This document shows positions 44,320 through 53,848 of a stretch of DNA of 64,000 nucleotides, one piece after another. The notes below the pieces were generated by a model. The model was not told the DNA's origin and searched no databases. It saw only the letters and a program-made list of their open reading frames with translations. The position numbers were made by a program, and so were the translations under genes. Each line of letters opens with the position of its first letter. Positions within the stretch are counted from its first letter, which is position 1. This DNA comes from Hymenobacter busanensis (GTDB lineage Bacteria > Bacteroidota > Bacteroidia > Cytophagales > Hymenobacteraceae), in contig NZ_VTWU01000002.1 in NCBI RefSeq assembly GCF_008727865.1, positions 310,001-374,000 of the forward strand. Direction: 5' to 3'.

Positions 44320-44619
44320 TTAGCCGTCTTGGCGAAGCAGCTTTTCGAGCGTGCTGAGGTGGTCCTGAAAAGCCTGCTTGCCTTCGGCGCTGGCCGTGTA
44401 GGTGGTGTTGGGCTTCTTCCCCACAAACTGCTTGTTTACCTGCACGTAGCCTACTTTCTCGAGGGCAGCTACGTGGCTGGCCAAGTTGCCGTCGGTGAGG
44501 TCGAGGGTTTCCTTCAGGTCGTTGAAACTCACGCCGTCGTTGGCCATGAGCACGGCCATTACGCCCAGCCGCACGCGGTGGTCAAATGCCTTGTTGAGCT
44601 GATGGATGGCGTGCTTCAC
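44320..44619 (-). CDS. Winged-helix transcriptional regulator
   Basis: A 99-residue protein of the Bacteroidota winged-helix (HTH_34-like) family. It begins VKHAIHQLNKAFDHRVRLGV, has the recognition region DLTDGNLASHVAALEKVGYV and the wing NKQFVGKKPNTTYTAS. The start is a GTG at 44619, which overlaps the stop of the membrane-protein gene by 4 bases (GTGA). Such pairs often regulate the neighbouring membrane protein, but that is inference here. Confidence 0.85.
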   Translation of the reverse strand: MKHAIHQLNKAFDHRVRLGVMAVLMANDGVSFNDLKETLDLTDGNLASHVAALEKVGYVQVNKQFVGKKPNTTYTASAEGKQAFQDHLSTLEKLLRQDG

Positions 44620-45263
44620 GAGCGGGGGGCGCGTTCGTAGCGGTTGTACATGAGCAGGCCATAGCCGATGTGGCCCAGCCCAAACCCGAGCGCAAAGAAC
44701 AGGAAAGCATAGTTGGGCAGCAAACTGGCCACCAGTCCGAGCAGCAGCATGGTGTAGGCCAGCAGCTTTATTTCGTCGAGGGTGTATTTGCTGGCATTCA
44801 GCAGCGCCATGCCGTAGAATACCAGCATAGCCGGCACCACCAGCCCCGCCGCGCCGCGCACATACAGCTGAATGCAAAACAACCCACCGACCACCAGCGG
44901 CACGGCAAGGCTCCAGAACAGGCGCCGGGCGGCGCCGTCCCACAGGGTACGCCCGTCTTGCAGGGCCCGGCGGCGCGTAAACCAAAACGCTACCGCAAAA
45001 GCCAGCAGCACGGTGCCCACTGCCAGCCCCAGCAGAAACGGCAGCGTACTGGCCCGCGCTTCCGTCGAGCCTTCCATCAGCCGCACAAACCCACCTTCGC
45101 CGTAGTGCGACGTGAGGTACCAGTGCCCGAAGGCGGCCCCGGCCAAGGCTACCACCCCCGCCCCGATACCCGACAGGCCGCTAAGCGAGATGAACCGCGA
45201 GGAGCGCTCCATGATGGAGCGAATCTCGGTGAGTTGAGCTAACGGATCGACGGCAGGCTTCAT
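44616..45263 (-). CDS. Multi-pass membrane protein paired with the regulator
   Basis: A 215-residue protein with about six membrane helices and a conserved-looking N-terminus (LTEIRSIMERSSRFISLSGL) before the first one. No enzymatic motif is visible. It is translationally coupled to the downstream winged-helix regulator. Similar membrane protein plus regulator pairs are common in Bacteroidota. It is the first gene of the pair. Confidence 0.8.
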   Translation of the reverse strand: MKPAVDPLAQLTEIRSIMERSSRFISLSGLSGIGAGVVALAGAAFGHWYLTSHYGEGGFVRLMEGSTEARASTLPFLLGLAVGTVLLAFAVAFWFTRRRALQDGRTLWDGAARRLFWSLAVPLVVGGLFCIQLYVRGAAGLVVPAMLVFYGMALLNASKYTLDEIKLLAYTMLLLGLVASLLPNYAFLFFALGFGLGHIGYGLLMYNRYERAPRS

Positions 45264-45408
45264 ATTTCCAGAGCACTTTGTAATGCAAAGCTAATAGCAA
45301 AACCGGCAGATCCTAGCTACCGCAGTATTTTTTTTGGCGGGCGGGCGACATAAGGTCTTTCCTCTGCCCGCTACTTCCGTTATTTCCTGCACCTCCCACT
45401 CACCTGCT

Positions 45409-46194
45409 ATGAAGCTGCGCCTGCACCTGTTTGAGTTTGAAGACCAGCCGTGGTTCCCCGCCGTCATTCGGGCGGGCATGATGGACTACCTGCGCTTCAT
45501 GATTACGCACCTGCACACGTACCGGCCCATTGCGCCGCTGCTGGCCGAGGGCTTGCGCCGCACCGGCCAAACGCAGGTGCTGGAGTTGTGCGCCGGGGCC
45601 GGCGGCGGCGCCGAGGATGTGCTGCAGGCCCTGCGCACAGCCGGCGTAGCCGGGGCCACTATTACCCTTACCGACCTGTATCCGCAGCCACAGGCCTGGG
45701 CCCACATTCAGCAAGAAACGGCTGGGGCCATCCGCTTTGCGCCCGAGTCCGTCAACGCCTTGCAGGTTCCGGCTGAACTACCGGGGTTCCGGGCTGTGTT
45801 TTCGGCGTTTCACCATTTTCGGCCGGCCCAAGGCGAGGCGTTGTTGCGCGACGCGGTGCTGGCGGGCAGCGGCGTGGGCGTGTTTGAGGGGGCTGGCAAG
45901 CACTGGCTGGAACTGCTGCTGGCGTGCACGGTGCTGCCCGTTGTGCAGCTGCTCATAACGCCCTTTATTCGGCCTTTTCGTTTCAGCCGCCTGTTGTTCA
46001 CCTACCTCCTGCCGCTCATTCCTTTGTTCACCATTTGGGACGGCGTGGTGAGCATTCTGCGCATGTACCCGCCCGATGCGCTGCTCACGCTGGCCCACCG
46101 CGCCGACCCCCAGGAACGCTACGCCTGGCAGGCTGGCAAACTGCGCCACCCTTTGGGCCCCGAAGTCACGTACCTCATCGGCTGGCCGAAGTAG
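45409..46194 (+). CDS. SAM-dependent methyltransferase with membrane-like tail
   Basis: A 261-residue protein. Residues 57-67 (VLELCAGAGGG) form the class I SAM-binding motif, and LTDLYPQPQAW and AFHHFRP follow. The C-terminal third is unusual: two strongly hydrophobic stretches (LLLACTVLPVVQLLITPFI and LLFTYLLPLIPLFTI) suggest membrane association. It precedes a UbiA prenyltransferase by 102 bases, so a lipid-quinone or similar lipophilic substrate is plausible but unproven. Confidence 0.75.
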   Translation: MKLRLHLFEFEDQPWFPAVIRAGMMDYLRFMITHLHTYRPIAPLLAEGLRRTGQTQVLELCAGAGGGAEDVLQALRTAGVAGATITLTDLYPQPQAWAHIQQETAGAIRFAPESVNALQVPAELPGFRAVFSAFHHFRPAQGEALLRDAVLAGSGVGVFEGAGKHWLELLLACTVLPVVQLLITPFIRPFRFSRLLFTYLLPLIPLFTIWDGVVSILRMYPPDALLTLAHRADPQERYAWQAGKLRHPLGPEVTYLIGWPK

Positions 46195-46296
46195 TCCGGC
46201 GCACGGCCGCGCGTTTGGCCACCGGCGCCAGGTTTCCGCTTTGGGCCCGAAGAACCTGAACTTCGCGCTACATTCGGCAGCCACTTTTTTCTGCTC

Positions 46297-47178
46297 ATGC
46301 TCCTTGCCTACCGTCGCGCGTTGCCGCTGCTGCGCATTCCGTTTTCGGTGTACCTGATGCCGGTGTTCTGGTTTGCCCTGAGCGCCCTGCGCGAACCGTT
46401 TCCGGTGGGCCGCGCCGTGGCCGTGTTTCTGGTGATTCACATGCTGGCCTACCCGGCCTCCAACGGTTACAACTCCTGGTTCGACCGGGACGAAGGCAGC
46501 ATTGGGGGCTTGGAACGTCCGCCCCGGGTTACGCCCGAGCTGTGGCGACTGGTGGTGCTGTTCGACGTGCTGGCCGTGCTCGGCGCGCTGCTGATTTCGG
46601 TGCCTTTTGCGGGCCTGCTTACCACGTACCTGCTGGTATCGAAAGCCTACAGCTACGACCGGATTCGGCTGAAAAAGTATCCCATCATCAGCACGCTGGT
46701 AGTGGTGGTGTTTCAGGGCGCGTTTACGTTTTTGATGACGCAGGTGGGCGTGGGTGCTTCCCTGGAGACAATCCTGGCCGACCAAAACTTGGTGCTAGCC
46801 TTGGTGAGCAGCTTGTTTTTATGCGGTTCCTACCCGCTCACGCAGGTGTACCAGCACACCGAAGACCGGCAGCGCGGCGACCAAACCCTGAGCTTGCTGC
46901 TGGGCATCCGGGGCACATTTGTGTTTGCGGCCCTGGGCCTTCTGCTGGGCGCATCGGTGCTGGGCGCCGCTTATCTGTGGCGCAACGAGCCGCGCAACTT
47001 GCTGGTGTTTGCTGTGGCCACGCTGCCAGTAGTATTGCTGTTTAGCCGCTGGGCCTGGCAAGCGTGGCACAATGGCGCCGCCGCCGATTTTCGGCGCACC
47101 ATGCGCATGAACCAGGTGTCGTCGCTGTGCCTGAGTGCGGCGTTTGTGCTGATGCTGGCGCTGCGCTATTGGGCGTAG
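46297..47178 (+). CDS. UbiA-family prenyltransferase
   Basis: A 293-residue membrane protein with about eight helices. The first Asp-rich motif is NGYNSWFDRD (residues 56-65) and the second is EDRQRGDQTLS, both required for Mg and pyrophosphate binding. It transfers a prenyl chain to an aromatic or other acceptor; the acceptor is unknown. The neighbouring methyltransferase suggests a shared lipid pathway. Confidence 0.87.
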   Translation: MLLAYRRALPLLRIPFSVYLMPVFWFALSALREPFPVGRAVAVFLVIHMLAYPASNGYNSWFDRDEGSIGGLERPPRVTPELWRLVVLFDVLAVLGALLISVPFAGLLTTYLLVSKAYSYDRIRLKKYPIISTLVVVVFQGAFTFLMTQVGVGASLETILADQNLVLALVSSLFLCGSYPLTQVYQHTEDRQRGDQTLSLLLGIRGTFVFAALGLLLGASVLGAAYLWRNEPRNLLVFAVATLPVVLLFSRWAWQAWHNGAAADFRRTMRMNQVSSLCLSAAFVLMLALRYWA

Positions 47179-47254
47179 TCATCAACACAGACCGCCGAAG
47201 GCGGCCCCGGCCGACTAGGTCAACATCCGCCCGTGTTGCTTCGTAGGCTCCGGT

Positions 47255-47893
47255 ATGCATAGCTACCGCCTCCCTTCTGCCCTCCTGCTGGCTTTGCTGG
47301 CCGCTTGTTCTGCTCCGCAATCCGACCAAACTGCCAGCGGGCCTACGACCCGCGGCGTCGATTCGGCCGATGCCCGGCCGGTCGAGCCGATGGATACGAC
47401 TTCGGCTTCGGTGGCCAATGCGCAATCGGATACGCTGAAGGCCGTGCGCACGCGGCACCTGTTTTCGTCGCCCACCGCCCCCGACCTGTTCCAGCTTGTG
47501 CTTCGCGGCGACTCCCTACTAAGCAGCGAAGCCACGTTTACCATCACGGCCGCCGACGGCACGGTTATTTTCCGCGAAACGCTGTCGTCGGCCGATCTGG
47601 AGGCCTCTATGGTATACCAGATGACCAAACCCGGGGCCACCAAGGCCGAGCGCGAAGCCTACGTCCGTCGCCGAATGAACGAGTTTTTCGCCGACAAGAA
47701 TTTCCGCAAGCCCGCCGTCGGCAGCACCGACATTTACCAGCCCGGCACCGTAGACCGCGCCGTGTGGGACGACCTGCGCCGCCGGCCCGATGCCGTGGGG
47801 TTCTCTTATTTAGTGGGCAAAGAAGACGGCCGCCGCATTGCGTGGTCGACGTTGCGCAAGCAAGTGGTGCGCTACGGTTCTACGGGCGGTTAG
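47255..47893 (+). CDS. Lipoprotein of unknown function
   Basis: A 212-residue protein with a clear lipobox (LLALLAACS, Cys18) followed by a Ser/Thr/Ala-rich linker. The C-terminal ~130 residues form a folded domain with FQLVLRGDSLLSSEATFTIT and WDDLRRRPDAVGFSYLVGKED. No family is recognised. It stands on the plus strand, convergent with the DsbA-type gene. Confidence 0.8.
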   Translation: MHSYRLPSALLLALLAACSAPQSDQTASGPTTRGVDSADARPVEPMDTTSASVANAQSDTLKAVRTRHLFSSPTAPDLFQLVLRGDSLLSSEATFTITAADGTVIFRETLSSADLEASMVYQMTKPGATKAEREAYVRRRMNEFFADKNFRKPAVGSTDIYQPGTVDRAVWDDLRRRPDAVGFSYLVGKEDGRRIAWSTLRKQVVRYGSTGG

Positions 47894-47936
47894 CAGCTAC
47901 TGGCATCTTTGAGTAACCTGCCGACTTGCAACGCCC

Positions 47937-48608
47937 CTACCCCGCCGCTGATTGAGTATCAAGAAGCAGTTGCTCCAAACCGGCTTTTATCTGCTCGTAG
48001 GGCTGGTAGCCGCGGGCCAGCACGTAGCCCTGCTGGCCGTGGGCAAAAATGAGCGTGGGAAAGCCCTGCACGCCCATGCGCTGCACCACATCGAACTCGT
48101 GGCGGGTGGCTTGCCGGGCTGCGTCGCTGTCCCACCACCGTTTGAATTCGGCCACGTCGAGACCAAAAGATTGGATAAGCGGCTCGTAGGTGGCAAAATC
48201 GTTCAGGTCGCGGCCGTCGCCGAAATGCGCCTGCTGCAGGGCGTGGGCAAAAGCCGTGTCGCGGCCCAGCGGGTCGAGTTGCTTGAATACCTGCAGGGCC
48301 CGGCTTGGCGGCTCGGAGTCGTTGAGGTAGCCGCCGGCTGCACCAAGTTGCCGAAACGATTCGCCAAACTGCACACCGGTAACTGCTTCCACTTGCTCTA
48401 GGGCCTGCCCGATGTAACCCCAGGCATCCCGTATAGGCCCCACTTCGTCGCCGGTAAACATGCCGCCACTCAAAACCGCTACGGGCACACGGTCGGCGTA
48501 TTCTTCGGCTAGCCGCTGCATCACCGGGCTCATGCCGTAGCACCAGCCGCACAGCGGGTCAAAAATGTAAAGTAATTGGGTATCGGGTAGCGAACGAGCA
48601 GATTCCAT
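47937..48608 (-). CDS. DsbA-family thiol-disulfide protein
   Basis: A 223-residue thioredoxin-fold protein with the active site CGWC at residues 20-23 (IFDPLCGWCYG), a helical insertion and a cis-Pro loop QGFPTLIF. The start at 48608 gives MESARSLPDTQLLYIF, with no signal peptide, so it may be cytoplasmic, like the DsbA-like 2-hydroxychromene/FrnE group. The exact substrate is unknown. Confidence 0.87.
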   Translation of the reverse strand: MESARSLPDTQLLYIFDPLCGWCYGMSPVMQRLAEEYADRVPVAVLSGGMFTGDEVGPIRDAWGYIGQALEQVEAVTGVQFGESFRQLGAAGGYLNDSEPPSRALQVFKQLDPLGRDTAFAHALQQAHFGDGRDLNDFATYEPLIQSFGLDVAEFKRWWDSDAARQATRHEFDVVQRMGVQGFPTLIFAHGQQGYVLARGYQPYEQIKAGLEQLLLDTQSAAG

Positions 48609-48717
48609 ACGGCAAAGGTGAACAAGTTTCGGCGGCCTCAAACCTGTACCTGAAGGCAGCCGTTTTGTTTGACGAGGCAGCCTTCGGGCGTATTGTCGGC
48701 CCGAGTAGCCAAAACGC

Positions 48718-48752
48718 AAAACGCCTTCCGAATAGGCTTCGGAAGGCGTTTT
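48718..48752. terminator. Terminator between the DsbA-type gene and rho
   Basis: A perfect 15-bp stem (48718-48732 with 48738-48752) with a 5-base loop. On the minus strand TTTT follows. It ends the rho transcript and isolates the DsbA-type gene. Confidence 0.8.
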
Positions 48753-48775
48753 GAGAAATTCAAAGAAGCAGCAAA

Positions 48776-50938
48776 TTAGCCGTTCATCGACACCAGGAAT
48801 TCCAGGTTATCCTTGGTGCCACGCATGCGGTCCTTCAGGAATTCCATGGCCTCGGTGGCCGACATATCCGACATGAACTTGCGCAGCACCCAAGTGCGGC
48901 TCAACTCTTCTTTGCCCATCAGCAGGTCTTCGCGGCGGGTGCCCGAAGCCGGCACGTCGATGGCCGGGAAAATGCGCTTGTTGGCCAGCTTCCGGTCGAG
49001 CACCAGTTCCATGTTGCCCGTGCCTTTGAATTCTTCGAAGATAACTTCGTCCATCTTCGAGCCGGTATCCACCAGCGCGGTGGCTACGATGGTGAGCGAA
49101 CCGCCGTTTTCCACATTGCGGGCCGCACCGAAGAAGCGCTTGGGCTTCTGCAGCGCGCCGGCATCGATACCACCCGACAGGATGCGGCTCGACGAAGGCT
49201 GCACCGTGTTGTAGGCGCGGGCCAGGCGAGTAATCGAGTCGAGCAGAATGACCACGTCGTGGCCGCACTCCACGAGGCGTTTGGCTTTGTCCAGCGCCAT
49301 CGAAGCAATTTTCACGTGGCGGTCGGCCGTTTCGTCGAAGGTCGAGCTGAGCACTTCGGCTTTCACCGTGCGCTGCATCTCGGTTACTTCCTCGGGGCGC
49401 TCATCGATGAGCAGCACGATGAGGTATACCTCGGGGTGGTTTTCGGCAATGGCGTTGGCAATTTCCTGCAGCAGCACCGTTTTGCCCACTTTGGGCTGGG
49501 CCACAATCAGGCCGCGCTGGCCTTTGCCAATGGGCGCGAACAGATCGAGAATGCGCGTCGAGAGCTGCGAGGGCGCAGTCGTGAGCTTCAGGCGCTCATC
49601 GGCGAAAAGCGGCGTAAGGTGCGAGAAGGAAATTCGGTCGCGCACATCTTCTACCGAGCGGCCGTTGATGCTTTCCACCGACACCAGCGCGTAGTACTTC
49701 TCGCCTTCCTTGGGCGGCCGCACGGTGCATTTCACGGTGTCGCCGGCTTTCAGCGAGTACTGCTTCACCTGCTGCGGCGAGACGTAAATATCGTCGGGCG
49801 AGGCGAAGTAGTTGTAGTAAGGCGAGCGGAGGAAACCGTAGCCACCGTCGGGCATCATTTCCAGCGCGCCTTCGCTCGGGATGGTAATGTCGAGCGACTC
49901 CACGCGCGGCGGCTGTTGCTGCCGCTGCTCGTTGCGCTGCTGTTGATCGGGGCGTTCCTGCCGCTCCGGACGGTCGCCGCGCTCGGGGCGCTGGTCGGGC
50001 CGTTGTTGGTCGATGCGGGGCTGGTCGCCGCGCTGCTCCGGACGGTCGGGGCGGTCCATGCGCGGCTGGCGCGGGTCGCGGCCGAAACGGTCGTCGCGGC
50101 GCGGCTGGTCCCGCAGGTCGCGGCCGTCGCGCTGGGGCGTCGGCCCAACCACAGCCCGCGGGTCGGTGGTGCGCGGCGCTTGGTCGGCGCCGGGTGCAGC
50201 GGGCTGCTCACGCGGGTCGCGGGTCTCGCGCAGTTCGGCGCCGGGCTCGGGTTGAGGCGCTCCTGGGGTGGAATTCCGGCGAAAGTCGTCGCGGCGGCCT
50301 TCGCGCGGCTCCCGCATGGTGCGGCCGGGCTGGGGCACCACAAAGCGCGTGGGCTGGGGCGGGCGGTTGTCGCGCGGCGCTTCGGCAGGGCCGGGCGCGG
50401 CTACGGCGGCTGGCGCGGCCGTTTCGGCAGCCACGGCTGGAACTTCTACCGGTTGCGGGGCCGCGGGCGAATCGGGCGCGGCAATGGTTACGCCGGACGC
50501 TACTTCGTCGATAGATTCGGGGGCCGCCGGGCGGTTGCGACGGTCGGGCCGCTGGCCGGCGCGCGGCGCGCGGCCGTTTACGGGCGCAGCCGGTGCTTCG
50601 GCCGCCGGGGCCGCCTCGGCAACAGAAGCGTCTTCGGCTACCGGCGCTGCGGCCGGTGCGGCAGTGCGCGGAGCAGCATTGCGAGCCGGGCGGCGCTCTA
50701 CGCGGGCCGGGGCGGCCGGAGCCGGGGCACTGGCTGCGGGAGCGGCGGCCGGCGCGTCTTCATCAGAGGGGCGGCGCTTGCTGGGGAGCTGGTCGGCGGG
50801 CAGAATGGCCTGCTGATCGAGGATTTTGTAGATGAGGTCCTGCTTGCTGAGGCGGCGGAAGTTGCCCACGTTCAGGGACTCGGCAACTTCTTTCAATTCG
50901 GACAGCAAACGGTCCTTCAGCTCATCAATAGTGTACAT
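48776..50938 (-). CDS. rho: Transcription termination factor Rho with long disordered insert
   Basis: A 720-residue hexameric RNA helicase, against 419 in E. coli. The Rho_N domain ([20 protein letters not shown]) is followed by about 290 residues of Pro, Ala, Arg, Gln and Asp low-complexity sequence (about 53-345). The RNA-binding OB region contains [13 protein letters not shown], and the RecA-type ATPase contains AQPKVGKT and [13 protein letters not shown]. Related Bacteroidota Rho proteins carry a similar insert. The start at 50938 removes the improbable 21-residue upstream extension. It is divergent from serS. Confidence 0.97.
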   Translation of the reverse strand: MYTIDELKDRLLSELKEVAESLNVGNFRRLSKQDLIYKILDQQAILPADQLPSKRRPSDEDAPAAAPAASAPAPAAPARVERRPARNAAPRTAAPAAAPVAEDASVAEAAPAAEAPAAPVNGRAPRAGQRPDRRNRPAAPESIDEVASGVTIAAPDSPAAPQPVEVPAVAAETAAPAAVAAPGPAEAPRDNRPPQPTRFVVPQPGRTMREPREGRRDDFRRNSTPGAPQPEPGAELRETRDPREQPAAPGADQAPRTTDPRAVVGPTPQRDGRDLRDQPRRDDRFGRDPRQPRMDRPDRPEQRGDQPRIDQQRPDQRPERGDRPERQERPDQQQRNEQRQQQPPRVESLDITIPSEGALEMMPDGGYGFLRSPYYNYFASPDDIYVSPQQVKQYSLKAGDTVKCTVRPPKEGEKYYALVSVESINGRSVEDVRDRISFSHLTPLFADERLKLTTAPSQLSTRILDLFAPIGKGQRGLIVAQPKVGKTVLLQEIANAIAENHPEVYLIVLLIDERPEEVTEMQRTVKAEVLSSTFDETADRHVKIASMALDKAKRLVECGHDVVILLDSITRLARAYNTVQPSSSRILSGGIDAGALQKPKRFFGAARNVENGGSLTIVATALVDTGSKMDEVIFEEFKGTGNMELVLDRKLANKRIFPAIDVPASGTRREDLLMGKEELSRTWVLRKFMSDMSATEAMEFLKDRMRGTKDNLEFLVSMNG

Positions 50939-51361
50939 ACTGCGGTACGGGGAGGGGAATAATGGGGTGGCAGCGCCCAAGGAGTGCGGCGGCCGCAGCA
51001 AAAGCGGTCGGCATCAACGGGAAAGCCCGACAAGGGGAAGGGCGCAAACGCGCTCGGCAAGGTGGCAAATCAGAGTAGAGACTCCGGCGCTGGAATTAAT
51101 CGGGCCGCTGCTGCACAAGTTCAACACCCGGCGGGACCCGGCATCAGTCGCCGGCTTGCTAGCGCAATGTTACACATTACGCCCAAATCGCCCAACAAGA
51201 TACATCGTTTTTATGATCGGGCACAGGAAGTTTGATTTTTCCGCGCCGCTGGTAGTTGCCGCCACGGGCAGGCAGCCGGGTTTGCGGCGGCATGGGCTGC
51301 TGCATCTGTTAAATCTGCGGGTTACTTTTGCCGCGTTCCACCGAGTATAGCTGCCTGAAGT
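50939..51361. other. 423-base divergent region between rho and serS
   Basis: No gene is seen. It contains the serS -7 box at 51323-51330; the rho promoter was not recognised. A long rho leader that could allow autogenous control fits the length. Confidence 0.5.
51323..51330 (+). promoter_or_regulatory. -7 box of serS
   Basis: TACTTTTG lies 31 bases before the ATG and matches TAnnTTTG. No strong -33 TTG is present at the usual spacing. Confidence 0.5.
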
Positions 51362-52636
51362 ATGCTGCAAGTTTCCGTCCTGAAAGAGCAAACCGACCGC
51401 GTGCTGGCCGGCTTGGCCAAGAAAAACTACCCCAATGCCGAGGCCGAAGTCCAGCACATTCTGGAGTTGGACCAGCGCCGCAAACACCTGCAAACCGAGC
51501 ACGACCAAAGCCAGGCCGAGGCCAACAAGCTGGCCCAGCAGATTGGCGGGCTGATGAAAAGCGGCGACAAAGCCGGCGCCGACGAACTGAAGGCCCGCAC
51601 AGCCACGCTCAAAACCCACACCAAAGCCGCCGCCGACGAGCTGGCGCAGGTGGAAAAAGACCTGCAAAGCGCCTTGTACCTGCTGCCCAACCTGCCCCAC
51701 GAGAGTGTGCCGCAGGGCCGTTCGGCCGACGACAACGAGGTGGTGCGCGAAGTAGGCGAGCAGCCCACGCTGCCCGAAGGCGCGCTACCGCACTGGGACC
51801 TAATTAAGAAGTACGATATCATCGACTTCGAGCTGGGCAACAAGATTACCGGCGCGGGCTTCCCGGTGTACAAAGGCCAGGGTGCGCGGCTGCAGCGGGC
51901 CCTCATCAACTTCTTCCTCGACGAGGCCTTGGCGGCCGGCTACACCGAAATTCAGCCGCCTATTCTCATCAACGAGGCCTCGGGCTACGGCACCGGTCAG
52001 CTGCCCGACAAAGAGGGCCAGATGTACCACGCCACGGCCGACGACCTGTACCTGATTCCGACGGCCGAGGTGCCCATTACCAACCTCTACCGCGACGAAG
52101 TAATAGCCGCCGACCGCCTGCCGATTCGCAACACGGGCTACACGCCGTGCTTCCGCCGCGAGGCCGGCTCGTGGGGCGCGCACGTGCGCGGCCTCAACCG
52201 CCTGCACCAGTTTGACAAGGTGGAAATCGTGGAAATCGACCTGCCCGAGCGCAGCTATGCCACGCTGGAGCGCATGTTGGACCACATTGAAGGAGTGCTG
52301 CAAAAGCTGGAGCTGCCCTACCGCGTGCTGCGCCTGTGCGGCGGCGACATGGGCTTCACTTCGGCCCTCACCTACGACCTAGAGGTGTGGAGCGCGGCGC
52401 AGGGCCGCTGGCTGGAAGTGTCGTCGTGCTCGAACTTTGAAACCTACCAAGCCAACCGCCTGAAGCTCCGCTACAAGGACCAGAACGGCAAAAACCAGCT
52501 GCTGCACACGCTCAACGGCTCGGCCCTGGCTCTGCCGCGCATTGTGGCGGCGCTGCTCGAAAACAACCAGACGGCCGAGGGCATTCGGCTGCCCCAAGTG
52601 CTGCACCGCTACTGCGGCTTCGAGCAGATTGGGTAA
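51362..52636 (+). CDS. serS: Seryl-tRNA synthetase
   Basis: A 424-residue class II synthetase of the usual length. The N-terminal tRNA-binding coiled coil spans about residues 30-105. The core has LIPTAEVPITNLYRDE, motif 2 CFRREAGSWG and motif 3 NGSALALPRIVAALLENNQ. It charges tRNA-Ser. A strong terminator follows. Confidence 0.97.
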   Translation: MLQVSVLKEQTDRVLAGLAKKNYPNAEAEVQHILELDQRRKHLQTEHDQSQAEANKLAQQIGGLMKSGDKAGADELKARTATLKTHTKAAADELAQVEKDLQSALYLLPNLPHESVPQGRSADDNEVVREVGEQPTLPEGALPHWDLIKKYDIIDFELGNKITGAGFPVYKGQGARLQRALINFFLDEALAAGYTEIQPPILINEASGYGTGQLPDKEGQMYHATADDLYLIPTAEVPITNLYRDEVIAADRLPIRNTGYTPCFRREAGSWGAHVRGLNRLHQFDKVEIVEIDLPERSYATLERMLDHIEGVLQKLELPYRVLRLCGGDMGFTSALTYDLEVWSAAQGRWLEVSSCSNFETYQANRLKLRYKDQNGKNQLLHTLNGSALALPRIVAALLENNQTAEGIRLPQVLHRYCGFEQIG

Positions 52637-52650
52637 TTCTATCCACAGCA

Positions 52651-52685
52651 AAAAAGCCCGGCTAGCAGTAGCCGGGCTTTTTTTA
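52651..52685. terminator. Terminator after serS
   Basis: An 11-bp core stem (52654-52664 with 52669-52679, loop GCAG) is extended by A/T pairs and followed by a T run. It serves serS and, in reverse, the zinc-ribbon gene. Confidence 0.85.
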
Positions 52686-53087
52686 TTGGCTGAAAAGCTC
52701 CGAGCGTTTCAGGCGCAAGGGTCTTGGATCAGCGCTGATTTCGTGCTTACCGAACCCGCACTGGGGGCAATAGCGGGCTTCCGGTGTGCGCAGAGGCTTG
52801 TGGCACTGCGGACATGGCGGCCCATACTGGTCGGTTGCGTGGTGCCATACCGCATTGGGGTTTGTTTCCTCGAAGCCCGTCAGCAGCCGGTACATTTCCA
52901 GCATGGCGCGAAAGTGCTCGGCTACCCGATCCAATTCCAACTGCTCAGGCACCGGAGCTTGCCGCCGTTGCCGCTCCCGTTCTACCACGGCCAGTCCGTT
53001 TTGTTTGGCTTCCATCACCAAGCTAAACTCATCGGGCTCAAGCATGGGCATTTCCTGCTGGCAGCGCCAACACCACATTGCTTTCAT
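52683..53087 (-). CDS. Zinc-ribbon protein of unknown function
   Basis: A 134-residue protein with an N-terminal CWRC pair at residues 6-9 and a C-terminal zinc ribbon of two CPQC motifs (CPQCHKPL, then YCPQCGFG). The middle is helical (EQLELDRVAEHFRAMLEMYR). Its role is unknown. It is the last gene of a tight minus-strand group that also encodes a UBP zinc finger and an OsmC protein; it starts 6 bases after the UBP gene. Confidence 0.75.
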   Translation of the reverse strand: MKAMWCWRCQQEMPMLEPDEFSLVMEAKQNGLAVVERERQRRQAPVPEQLELDRVAEHFRAMLEMYRLLTGFEETNPNAVWHHATDQYGPPCPQCHKPLRTPEARYCPQCGFGKHEISADPRPLRLKRSELFSQ

Positions 53088-53093
53088 AAAGAA

Positions 53094-53363
53094 TCAATAC
53101 TCTGCAAACGACTCATCCTGGTAGCACCAGAGCCACCTTTCGCCGGGCTCGGCGGAGGCTACTACGGGGTGCTCGGTAGCGCGAAAATGCTTGGTGGCGT
53201 GCTTGTTCTTGGAATCGTCGCAGCAGCCGACGTGGCCGCACTCCTGGCACACGCGCAGGTGCACCCACCGGTCGCCCAGGGCCACGCACTCGGGGCAGAT
53301 GTGCTCGCCGGCGGCCGTTACGTGGTCGAGGGCGGTGAGATGGGCGCAGAGCTTGGGCTGCAT
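53094..53363 (-). CDS. UBP-type zinc-finger protein
   Basis: An 89-residue single-domain protein. The Cys/His pattern of ZnF-UBP is clear: CPEC, LRVCQECGHVGCCDDSKNKH, ATKHF, EHPVV and WLWCYQDE. In eukaryotes this domain grips the C-terminus of ubiquitin; bacterial stand-alone copies have no known ligand. The aromatic and Arg positions (DRWVHLR, WCYQDE) that face the peptide pocket are kept. It sits between the OsmC and zinc-ribbon genes. Confidence 0.88.
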   Translation of the reverse strand: MQPKLCAHLTALDHVTAAGEHICPECVALGDRWVHLRVCQECGHVGCCDDSKNKHATKHFRATEHPVVASAEPGERWLWCYQDESFAEY

Positions 53364-53376
53364 ACCTAAGGGCTAA

Positions 53377-53844
53377 TTAGATGGTGAAGGACTCGTTTTC
53401 GGGCACCAGGCGTGTGACGATGCGGATGCTGCTGAGCAAGGTTTTCTGCACCGGGCATTTCTCCGAAATCAGCTGCAGGCGCTGGCGTTGCTCGGGCGTG
53501 AGCGGGCCCAGCAGGTGCAATTCCTTGCGCACTTCGTCGAGGCGGGCATCGGGTGAGGTTTCGCAAGCTTGGCAGTCGGCCACGTGGCCGCGGTGGTGGC
53601 TCAGGCGCACTTCCACGCCTTCGAGCGGCCACTTTTTCTGGGTGGCGTAGAGGCGTAGTGTAATGGCGGTGCAGCTGCCGAGGGCGCTCAGAAGCAGGTC
53701 GTATGGCGTGGGGCCGTGGTCGTGGCCGCCCGCCGCTACTGGCTCGTCGACTACCAAGCTATGGCGACCGGCTTGCACGCTGGCTTGCAGGTCGGCGGCG
53801 CCCACGCGCACCAGCACGAAGGCGGTTTCGGAGGCTTCGGTCAC
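53377..53844 (-). CDS. OsmC-family protein, longer paralogue
   Basis: A 155-residue OsmC-fold protein. LLLSALGSCTAITLRLYATQ is the conserved Cys helix, and a second Cys-containing segment SEKCPVQKTLLSSI is also typical, so a peroxide-reducing Cys pair is plausible. An acidic HHRGHVADCQACETS insert is present. It starts 4 bases after the small protein gene upstream and is followed 13 bases later by the UBP gene. Confidence 0.88.
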   Translation of the reverse strand: MTEASETAFVLVRVGAADLQASVQAGRHSLVVDEPVAAGGHDHGPTPYDLLLSALGSCTAITLRLYATQKKWPLEGVEVRLSHHRGHVADCQACETSPDARLDEVRKELHLLGPLTPEQRQRLQLISEKCPVQKTLLSSIRIVTRLVPENESFTI

Positions 53845-53848
53845 GGGC

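Noticed and set aside
49259-50962. 567-residue Arg/Gly-rich open frame opposite rho
   Set aside because: It is the mirror of the low-complexity Rho insert, so its composition is forced.
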